From Halomonas maura (GTDB taxonomy: Bacteria; Pseudomonadota; Gammaproteobacteria; Pseudomonadales; Halomonadaceae): a DNA stretch of 64,000 bases. Location: NCBI RefSeq assembly GCF_030409305.1, contig NZ_JAUFPQ010000012.1:124001-188000 (forward strand), in the 5' to 3' direction. Each line of letters opens with the position of its first letter. The stretch's first letter is position 1. The notes under the pieces are model-generated. The model was given only the letters and a program-made list of their open reading frames with translations, was not told where the DNA came from and searched no databases. Shown piece by piece: positions 8,461 to 14,804 of the stretch. The position numbers and the translations under genes are program-made.

Positions 8461-8533
8461 ACAGAACGCCTTGAATAAGCCGCCAATTTGAAGCGACAGC
8501 GGAAAATTGGTCGGCTCGATTCATTGGTTATGC
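8461..8533 (-). mobile_element. attC-like recombination site 3
   Basis: Minus strand: GCATAAC core (8527-8533) overlapping the stop of the metallopeptidase-like gene, a central CCAATTT/AAATTGG hairpin around a CGCTGTCGC loop, and the second core GTTCTGT (8461-8467), which departs from GTTRRRY at two positions and may be worn. Length 73 bp. Confidence 0.65.
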
Positions 8534-9847
8534 TGTGCAGCCCTCTGAGAATCTCTCGACCCATTCTTGTCCCTCGTAAAGTTCCTCGAATATTTCTTCA
8601 ATTCCGACGTCTTTAAGAAGACTTTTATCGTTTTGGAAAATAGAGACTTCTGTCCCATCACCAAGATATACGCGGGGCAGTGACAACTCTTCAACCTTAA
8701 GCCCTCGAGCAGTCATGGGTATTTTGAAAAAGTTATCAAGGCCAACTCTAGACAGCAATCGAATTGCATTTAGCCTGCTGTCTTTTAAATTGTTAGCTAT
8801 CCCTTCAATTTCTTTGCTTGCCTCTTCGCTAAGCAAGTCTAACGAAAGGTTCAATTTTTCTAGCGCCTCACCAACGCCAGCAATCATTTTTCCCGGGCTT
8901 TCCGCTGTATTACTCGGTAGAGCACTGCACATTAGAAAGTACAATATTCCAAGATTTAGATTCTGTATACCTGTCCTCACCCTGCTTTCAAACTCACTTC
9001 CCTTGGGAAGGTCTACTACCTGATGTATGTCTGACGACAGTACTTTTTCAACTAGTGACTCGGGAAAGTTCAATACTAGGCGCGTAATAATTGAGCATAT
9101 TTGGGACGCTACAAAAACATCCTTGCACTGCAAATGGTTAGCAACTACATGCACGCAAACGGAGTATTCCGTAATATTCTGATTGTAAATGAAGTCAAGT
9201 GATTCGCGCTGGTAAATTCCGCTTTCAACCAGCTTTTCTTCTTCACTTAGCCCATTAATTAATGATGTTATTATTAACATTTCATTGGACATGGCCGAAG
9301 CTTCAAGAATCGAAACCGTTGAAACAGGAGATCGTGCTATTAAATCACCATGGGCATTTAGAAACTGAGAAAATAGAATAGGATCTTTTGATAGCTTTCC
9401 ATCTAGACCAAATTTTTTCCCCATAGTGATTCTTGACTGCCATGGTCTATCCGGTCCTTTTGCCCTATCAATCACTGTGTAGTAGTCAGGCAGGCGTAAT
9501 GACCTTGCATGTTCTAAAAAGCTCTTTGCCTTGTAAAACTCTTCCTCTTTGCCGCCCATTCTATTGTTGGAGCAATATGCCTCGTTCATTTTATTTAAAT
9601 GGTTCATGCCCCAAACCGTGGAGGTTGAATCAATGAAATGCGTAAACTCATGAACGGCAAGCGGTATTACCTTGCATAGAACAGCGTAATCTTTAGCTTC
9701 TATAGCTCCCAAGAACTGGTCAAACCTAGAGCTATCGATGCTATCCAAACACACCATACATGTAAAAAAGTCGAAAGAGCCCAGCGTGTCCGACTCCAGT
9801 AATCTTTTATAAGATCTAAAATTGCTTCTAAGTCTCTCGAAACTCAT
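8528..9847 (-). CDS. Hypothetical protein with HEXXH zinc-metallopeptidase motif (439 aa)
   Basis: The ATG at 9847 is chosen over an ATG 33 bases earlier because GAGGG lies 5-9 bases upstream and the earlier one would fall inside the attC site. The N-terminal third contains AVHEFTHFID, giving zinc ligands H66 and H70 with catalytic E67; E182 in LEASAM is a possible third ligand. The rest is helical with no signal peptide or membrane segment, so it is probably cytoplasmic. attC-like sites lie on both sides, and the gene is distinctly AT-rich, marking it as cassette cargo. The family is not recognised. A zinc peptidase in such an island could act as a toxin or defence effector, but no partner gene is evident. 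Confidence 0.75.
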   Translation of the reverse strand: MSFERLRSNFRSYKRLLESDTLGSFDFFTCMVCLDSIDSSRFDQFLGAIEAKDYAVLCKVIPLAVHEFTHFIDSTSTVWGMNHLNKMNEAYCSNNRMGGKEEEFYKAKSFLEHARSLRLPDYYTVIDRAKGPDRPWQSRITMGKKFGLDGKLSKDPILFSQFLNAHGDLIARSPVSTVSILEASAMSNEMLIITSLINGLSEEEKLVESGIYQRESLDFIYNQNITEYSVCVHVVANHLQCKDVFVASQICSIITRLVLNFPESLVEKVLSSDIHQVVDLPKGSEFESRVRTGIQNLNLGILYFLMCSALPSNTAESPGKMIAGVGEALEKLNLSLDLLSEEASKEIEGIANNLKDSRLNAIRLLSRVGLDNFFKIPMTARGLKVEELSLPRVYLGDGTEVSIFQNDKSLLKDVGIEEIFEELYEGQEWVERFSEGCTA

Positions 9848-9862
9848 CGATCCCTCAACTGG

Positions 9863-9940
9863 GCATAACGCGGAGCGCACCGGTGACCTTTACAGAGCGA
9901 AGCGGCGTAAAGGGCATCAATGTGACGCGAATTGTTAACC
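9863..9940 (-). mobile_element. attC-like recombination site 4
   Basis: Minus strand: GGTTAAC core (9934-9940) overlapping the stop of the 127-residue gene, CGCG arms, a CCTTTAC/GTAAAGG central hairpin with a CGCTTCGCTCT loop, and GTTATGC (9863-9869) as the second core. 78 bp. The next gene's ribosome binding site starts within a few bases, as is usual for integron cassettes. Confidence 0.75.
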
Positions 9941-10318
9941 ATGTTGCGATGTAATCTGAAATTCCAGATGCTTGACGGCACCATGATCTACGAGCTGCGG
10001 TCGGACCTCAAAGGTAAAGACCTTATTACGAGAAATAACTTCTAGCTCGCAGTTAGAAAATATTGATCCGCTCGCCTTTACCTGGGATATGAAACCCTCT
10101 ATCACCCTTTCATCATCAATGGTGATAGATACGAGATCTTCCTCGTGTAAGTAGCTTTCATCCTGGCGCTGATTTTCATCCACTGGTTTTACGGCGAACC
10201 TCAACACTACGGCACCATCGACTACAGCTGACTCAAATTTCTCAGCGCCGATGCTGTGACCGGTATTCTCGTGCTGAAAATAGACGCTAGAGTTACCTTT
10301 CCGAAGGCTTCGCAACAC
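9935..10318 (-). CDS. Hypothetical protein (127 aa), cassette gene
   Basis: Begins MLRSLRKGNSSVYFQHENTG. The start codon is GTG at 10318 with AAAGGAG 5 bases upstream. The predicted structure is mostly beta strand, with no signal peptide, membrane segment or known motif. It occupies a complete cassette interval: attC-like site 5 ends 18 bases before the start, and attC-like site 4 overlaps the stop. Base composition is lower in GC than the core. I do not recognise a family and cannot propose a function. Confidence 0.65.
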   Translation of the reverse strand: MLRSLRKGNSSVYFQHENTGHSIGAEKFESAVVDGAVVLRFAVKPVDENQRQDESYLHEEDLVSITIDDERVIEGFISQVKASGSIFSNCELEVISRNKVFTFEVRPQLVDHGAVKHLEFQITSQHG

Positions 10319-10336
10319 ACGAGGCTCCTTTAATCT

Positions 10337-10414
10337 GGTTAACGCCTGCGATAAACGGCGCGAGGTACGAGCGTCCGGCGACCGCAGGGAGCGAATTTAA
10401 TTGCGTTGTTCAAT
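10337..10414 (-). mobile_element. attC-like recombination site 5
   Basis: Minus strand: the first core TTGAAC followed by AACGC overlaps the stop of the upstream gene, and the second is GGCGTTAACC (GTT core 10337-10343). Arms AACGC and GGCGTT are complementary; the interior is GC-rich and can fold. 78 bp. The first core (10408-10414) is less canonical than the others. Confidence 0.6.
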
Positions 10415-11015
10415 CTGCTTTCTTCCCACCACCATCAGTAGGCGGAGGTATTTCTCTCGCCTCTTGATAGATTTCTGAAACCTCTTTCAACACACGCTCA
10501 ACGCAGAGTCGGCCACCCAGCCAGTGTCCGTTTTCATCAATGATGGTTGAGGTGGCGTCAGCGGTAATACCTGGCTTTGGCGCGCCATCACGAACGAACT
10601 TTTCAGGATGATTTCCGCCACCTGCAAGATACCCGTCATTTCCATGTGAATGTTCTATCATGTCACGCAGTTCCTTGCCTTCCGATAGCAGATGCTTTGC
10701 TCTGCTGTATGGGGGCTGAATAGCGGGAAAGAGATGCTTCGCTCTTTTAAGCAGACGGAGTAAGTTACCAGTAACAACTATAAAATGATATGCGTCTAGC
10801 GTTTGTTGGTCAGAGAGCTTTTGGTGTTCGTCTTTGTGCTGCTCTATAGCTTCAAAACCGCCTGAGAACATTTTGTCAAACGCCGCTTTTGAAGCGTTGC
10901 TCGACGAAAAATATACCTCTGCATCCCTCAGACAAGCCTGAAGCCAGAAAAGAAGTTGTTGATGATCAAACCAAGTAGCGTCATCTGGAGTCGGATTAGG
11001 AGTCTTCTTTCCCAC
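10410..11015 (-). CDS. Hypothetical protein with HEPN-like R-x4-H motif (201 aa)
   Basis: The start is GTG at 11015, with AGGAGGT 11 bases upstream. The ORF can be extended 39 codons further, but that extension lies in intergenic repeat A copy 4 and has no ribosome binding site. The protein is predominantly helical. RDMIEH (R117 to H122) fits the R-x4-6-H catalytic motif of HEPN RNases, which are common in toxin-antitoxin and abortive infection systems. The match is short and there is no adjacent MNT-type partner, so the assignment is tentative. attC-like site 5 overlaps the stop codon. Confidence 0.65.
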   Translation of the reverse strand: MGKKTPNPTPDDATWFDHQQLLFWLQACLRDAEVYFSSSNASKAAFDKMFSGGFEAIEQHKDEHQKLSDQQTLDAYHFIVVTGNLLRLLKRAKHLFPAIQPPYSRAKHLLSEGKELRDMIEHSHGNDGYLAGGGNHPEKFVRDGAPKPGITADATSTIIDENGHWLGGRLCVERVLKEVSEIYQEAREIPPPTDGGGKKAD

Positions 11016-11040
11016 GCTTAAACCACCTCCTAGCCTGCGG

Positions 11041-11275
11041 AGCGATTGAACAGGTATTAGACGGAACGCTCTGATATTTAATGAACGCGCCGACACGTTC
11101 AACAATATTATACTGCACGCTGTACTCTCCACAACCTACTGAAAAACATTTCATCGTGCCGGCTATCTAACACCGATGAACGTGCTGGCGGCCTTTGCCA
11201 ACATGGCCGCTTTGGGTCGTCAACTGCCACACAAGCTTTATCAGCATAGCCTAAATTCAGATTCAGGCCAAAATA
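11041..11275. repeat. Intergenic repeat family A, copy 4 (longest)
   Basis: About 235 bp containing ACGCTCTGA, TGAACGCGCCGACACGTTCAA (inverted repeat), AACACCGATGAACGTGC, GCGGCC/GGCCGC hairpin arms, GCTTTGGGTCGTCAACTGCC and ATCAGCATAGCCTAAATTC. Copies 1, 2 and 3 match different parts of it. An ATCTAAC core at 11165-11171 resembles an attC end. A short minus-strand ORF (11108-11353) reads into it. Confidence 0.6.
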
Positions 11276-11353
11276 GTCAATCATCATATTTACAGATACA
11301 ACATCACCTTTCATCATAAAACCAGCTAGTAAATCACGATACTCAATCATCAT
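11108..11353 (-). CDS. Doubtful small ORF running into repeat A (81 aa)
   Basis: Begins with ATGATG directly after the stop codon of the GIY-YIG-like gene (11354), so it could be translated by reinitiation. The first 30 residues, MMIEYRDLLAGFMMKG onward, look like a plausible peptide, but residues from about 34 on are encoded by repeat A copy 4, whose other copies are not conserved as coding. It may be the remnant of a small gene whose 3' part was replaced by the repeat. No function is suggested and it could easily be non-coding. Confidence 0.2.
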   Translation of the reverse strand: MMIEYRDLLAGFMMKGDVVSVNMMIDYFGLNLNLGYADKACVAVDDPKRPCWQRPPARSSVLDSRHDEMFFSRLWRVQRAV

Positions 11354-11971
11354 TTAGGCTACATTCTTTCCATTGCTTATAGAGTCAACCAGGTCCTGTA
11401 TAGTTGGAGGGTGCTTTGGTCGAGTTTGTCCTACCACACCCGCTCGATGGCTTTTACCGATACTCCAAAAGCCAGAAAGCCCCCCTATAATGAAAAACAA
11501 CGACAAACCAAATGTAAAAGGAGCTAAAACCAGACCGATCAAAATCATCAAACAGCCATCTTTCGCCTGCTCATTCTCTTCTTCCCATTCTTTTAACTTC
11601 TCTTCGCTGGGAGCGGCATATAGCTCATCATCAAGACCTAATATGTCGTTGGCGAACAACTCGGATTGACCTCGGCCACAAAGGGGCTTCGTCGGATCTC
11701 TACTGTATTTTCCAAATGCACGATATTTGTCAAAATGATCAAGCAATGTTTGCTCGACATCCCAAGCATCATGGCGAAATGTAAAGACAAGCTGGCGGTC
11801 AATCAAATTTTCGTCGCCACTATTCCCATATGCCATTCGCTCAACTAAGCTCGACTTACTCGTAAACCCCAATTTGTAGAAAGGTCCATCAGAGGTTTTA
11901 AGTCTTACATAATAGACGTAACCGGCAGGATCTTTAGGCCTTCTATACCATCGAGAAATTTTTTTGAACAT
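11354..11971 (-). CDS. T5orf172/GIY-YIG-like protein with membrane hairpin (205 aa)
   Basis: The ATG at 11971 is chosen over a TTG two codons earlier because AGGA sits 7-10 bases upstream. Residues 15-115 resemble the T5orf172 subgroup of GIY-YIG nucleases: GYVYYV (17-22), YKLG (32-35), R45 and a possible catalytic E104 in SELF. A charged linker (120-138) is followed by two adjoining hydrophobic segments (about 140-172) and a basic tail. The domain is predicted to nick or cleave nucleic acid; the C-terminal hairpin would hold it at the membrane, which is unusual. No attC-like site with both cores is evident downstream. Function as a defence nuclease is possible, not shown. Confidence 0.7.
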   Translation of the reverse strand: MFKKISRWYRRPKDPAGYVYYVRLKTSDGPFYKLGFTSKSSLVERMAYGNSGDENLIDRQLVFTFRHDAWDVEQTLLDHFDKYRAFGKYSRDPTKPLCGRGQSELFANDILGLDDELYAAPSEEKLKEWEEENEQAKDGCLMILIGLVLAPFTFGLSLFFIIGGLSGFWSIGKSHRAGVVGQTRPKHPPTIQDLVDSISNGKNVA

Positions 11972-11977
11972 CGGCAA

Positions 11978-12655
11978 TCCTGCGTCTTATATGCAACCAA
12001 ACAATGCCATTAATCACCCCCTCTTCATATAAGTTACTGCAGCCATACAACACCTCTAGTTTGGCATCTTGTGTTAAATGTCGGCTATGGGTCGATATCT
12101 GCCTGTCGCGATGTACATCTCTTTTCTACAACTCGATACAGCCAATGGTGCGTATGGTGGGTCAAATGCAGACCTTTAATCGCTCAAAATGTCTGCGTTC
12201 CTACGAAAACCGTTGCCCTGACAAGCGTGGGGCGCAATTTTCGATCAGGCACGCTACCGCCGAGAGTGGCCGATCACCAGCCCTCCTTCCTGGCGGTGCA
12301 GGCCGCCAGCGTGGCTCCATCGGAATAACATTAGTATCCGATTGGAAACATACGCTTACACTCAGCTTACTAAAGAATGCTTCGGTATGCGTAGTCGGAT
12401 CCTGGGAAAAAAGTCGTAGAGGGTTGGCACCTTTGGCTGACCCGCTGCTAAGGGCTTGAAATGCTGGTCGCCGTTGATGCGCGGGCGCATCGAGAGATCT
12501 GGTAGCAGATCTGCTTGTGGGCGTGGCTCTGATCGCTGAGGTGGCGGTGTTGGGGTAGGGCGTGCCAGGGGTGATGGTGTATTCCGAAGCAAGGCGGCCT
12601 CGAGCCTGGGTGGCGAAGGCCTGGCAGGGGATGCCCAGCTGGGCGACAGGAATCA
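11978..12655. other. Gene-poor end of the island with degenerate repeat A
   Basis: No ORF here has a ribosome binding site, sensible composition or recognisable motif. The stretch 12050-12125 carries a worn repeat A copy (ATGTCGGCTATGGGTCGATATCTGCC). From about 12440 the GC content rises. The long minus-strand frame through 12201-12797 reads across MITE copy 2 and is taken as non-coding. No integron integrase is present, although this is the side where attI would be expected. Confidence 0.5.
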
Positions 12656-12805
12656 CCTTACGCTTTGTCTGAAAACTGCCTGCGCTCGCCCATCCGGCGT
12701 TAAAAATCGGATCAAAGTACTCATGTACACCGCGTAAACTCCGTCTTTTCTCCGATTTTTGCCTTGTTTGGCCATCGCTCGTCGACTTTTCAGACAAAGC
12801 TTAGA
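12656..12805. repeat. MITE-like element, copy 2
   Basis: About 150 bp with terminal inverted repeats TACGCTTTGTCTGAAAA and TTTTCAGACAAAGCTTA, nearly perfect over 17 bases. The interior matches copy 1 along its whole length, including CCGGCGTTAAAAATCGGATC and CACCGCGTAAACTCCGTC. No coding capacity. It sits at the right boundary of the low-GC island. Confidence 0.8.
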
Positions 12806-13199
12806 GGTCCAGATCACAGAGGCATCCTCATGGTTACCGGGTGTTCCTGGAACTGGAGACGCATGTCAGTCCCTAAACTGAATGTCTCCTGAGTACCGAC
12901 TTTTCATACAAAACCTAGTGGGAAAAGGGGGGAGCGGTGCTGACAGTCCCCCTGGTCTGGCCCTGGCATCGACACCTTCCTCACATGTAACCCGGCGTCC
13001 GGGCGTGTCAGCGGCCTGATGACGCAGTCCCGCCGGCGGCGATGCTCCCTTGCCCACCCCGCAGGACAGGGCAAGGAGGATCGGCGAATGTCGTCGGTCG
13101 CGTGCGTGAGACGGGCGTCGATGAGACTTGCCTGACCGTGCTGCCTGTCGTCGCTGGTCGAGACGCCAGGGGGATGGCGAGCCAGGGGGGGCGGACCGG
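12806..13199. other. Boundary spacer between island and core
   Basis: I see no supported gene. GC rises towards core level across this stretch. No clear insertion-sequence end or tRNA gene marks an integration junction. Confidence 0.4.
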
Positions 13200-13889
13200 T
13201 CAGCCCCGGATCACCACCCGGGAACCGATGTCGATCCAGCCCTTGATCTGGTCGATTTCCTCATTGGTCACGGCGATACAGCCATGTGTCCAGTCGCGAC
13301 GCTTATGGATCCACTCATCGGAACTGCCGAGGCCATGGAGACCAATATGGCCTCCCAGGCGCGTGTTCGGGGGAGACATGCCATGCTTCGATCGGTAGGA
13401 GCGGTAATACCGGTACTCGGCATCGCTCAGCAGTCCCGTCGCCCGTGCGTCCCAGGCGGCACCCGGCGTGGGGTAGTCGAACTCCATGAAGGTGCGGAAC
13501 TTGCTGTGAGGGTTGATGCGCTGGATGGTGAACTGGCCGACGGGTGTCTGCCGGCTGCCCTGTACGCGCACCCGCCGATAGCCTTGTGAGCCATAGGCCA
13601 CGTACGGGATCGTCGCCAAGCGGCGTGCTCCCCGCAACAACACCAGCTGCCGGCTGACCAGGTCGATATGCAGCCAGGCATCCTCGGGCCCCACCTGATC
13701 GGGGATCACGAAGGCCTCGACGTTGTTCATCCATGATGACCGCTGGATGTCCGCCTCGCCTCCCGCGTGGGGCGAGGTACTGGCGGTCGCCAACGGAGCG
13801 ATGGCCAGCAGCAGCCCCGAGAGGGTGATGGCCAGCCCCCTGCGCAGGCCAGCGGCATTCTTGCGTTGAGAAGTGTGTGTGTTCAGCAC
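13200..13889 (-). CDS. L,D-transpeptidase (YkuD family), exported
   Basis: 229 residues. The start is GTG at 13889 with GGGAG 8 bases upstream; a longer frame exists but reads into untranslated sequence. A signal peptide spans about residues 1-37 (basic N-region, LSGLLLAIAPLATAS). The YkuD domain covers about 70-228 with H185 in HIGLHG and the catalytic block THGCIAV (H202, C204). Such enzymes cross-link peptidoglycan 3-3 or attach lipoproteins, or remodel crosslinks, in the periplasm. It is the first clear core gene right of the island and stands alone. The exact subfamily (Ycb or ErfK-like) cannot be set by eye. Confidence 0.88.
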   Translation of the reverse strand: MLNTHTSQRKNAAGLRRGLAITLSGLLLAIAPLATASTSPHAGGEADIQRSSWMNNVEAFVIPDQVGPEDAWLHIDLVSRQLVLLRGARRLATIPYVAYGSQGYRRVRVQGSRQTPVGQFTIQRINPHSKFRTFMEFDYPTPGAAWDARATGLLSDAEYRYYRSYRSKHGMSPPNTRLGGHIGLHGLGSSDEWIHKRRDWTHGCIAVTNEEIDQIKGWIDIGSRVVIRG

Positions 13890-14545
13890 GCTTGGCACTC
13901 CCTGGTATCCCGGTTGTGTTGTTTCCGATCGGCCTCGAATGCGTCGCGATGAGCCCCGAGGCGACGTCCCTTGCGGTGGAGGCATTCGAGGCGGTGGTCA
14001 GGCATGTCTCATGCATGCTTCGTTGTCATCTAGCGCCAAAGGGCGGATTCGATACGCCATCCGGCTTAGCCGCCTCTCATAATGTTAATATTTGTAACGT
14101 TAGGTTTCTTTTGTTACATGGTCAAGTGCCGTGTGAGCGATGTCGCTCGCTGCTCGCGAGATGTTCGCCACGGGATTCGGTGGGCGCTACCCGGAGCGCC
14201 CGGCGCGGTGCTCCAGCGAGCCGTGAAGATCGGCCGTCGTCGATGGAGTCGCGCGGCAGGGCCATGAGGCGGTGGGAAGGCCGGGTCGGCGGCGGCTGGC
14301 CTTGAGGCGGACGGGGCGGGCCTGCCGGGCGCGATCCCGGGTGCCTGCGACGGCAGGACGCGCCGGTCGGCGCGCCGCTGATTGGCTTCGAGGAGGGGCG
14401 CCCGATGGGCCCGCTGTCGGCGAGGCGCTCGAGCGCGAAGGCCCTGGCGGATCGGCGGTACGAAGGCGGGAATCGCCAAGCCTGCCATGACGCCGGCAAC
14501 AGCGTCTAAGCTGGCATGTCAGGCGGTTGTTAACGGGAGGCGTAC
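13890..14545. other. Non-coding spacer with AT-rich TGTAAC/GTTACA motif
   Basis: ORFs here are long only because GC is high; none has a ribosome binding site or motif. An AT-rich segment at 14080-14125 includes the inverted pair TGTAAC (14093-14098) and GTTACA (14113-14118), which could be an operator, for an unknown regulator. Nothing else is recognised. Confidence 0.4.
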
Positions 14546-14746
14546 ATGTTCTACATCGAGCGGGTGGACGACGTCATCGTCCTGACTTGTCCGGTATGTC
14601 GGGAACAGGAGCGGGTGGCGGGCGAGGGGCATCATCTCGAGGAGTTGCTCGGCGGGGTGGGCATCGAGGCGGCTCGCGGCCGGCGCTACCACTGCACGAT
14701 CTGTGACTTCCGCGGGCCGGCCGACTGCGAACGGTCGGCGGGATGA
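14546..14746 (+). CDS. Small zinc-ribbon-like protein (66 aa)
   Basis: Begins MFYIERVDDVIVLTCPVC, with GGGAGG 5 bases before the ATG. Two CxxC pairs, C15/C18 and C50/C53, suggest a single structural zinc. No membrane segment. It lies convergent to prc with a strong hairpin between them. Function unknown; small zinc ribbons often bind nucleic acid or serve as partner subunits. The good ribosome binding site and conserved-looking Cys pairs are the grounds for calling it. Confidence 0.65.
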   Translation: MFYIERVDDVIVLTCPVCREQERVAGEGHHLEELLGGVGIEAARGRRYHCTICDFRGPADCERSAG

Positions 14747-14756
14747 CCCGTATCAC

Positions 14757-14783
14757 GACGCCGGGCCACTGGGGCCCGGCGTC
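14757..14783 (-). terminator. Hairpin terminator after prc
   Basis: Perfect stem GACGCCGGGCC/GGCCCGGCGTC with an ACTGG-type loop, 22 bases beyond the prc stop. There is no long U tract, so it may act in both directions for the convergent genes. Confidence 0.6.
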
Positions 14784-14804
14784 ACGGTTGGAGAAGGGGA
14801 GGGG

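Noticed and set aside
12201-12797. 198-codon minus-strand ORF at the right end of the island
   Set aside because: It starts inside MITE copy 2, has no ribosome binding site, and its translation has no domain or regular composition.
14114-14499. Overlapping ORFs of about 125 codons on the minus strand
   Set aside because: Pro/Arg/Ala-rich translations with no ribosome binding site or motif; typical of non-coding high-GC DNA.
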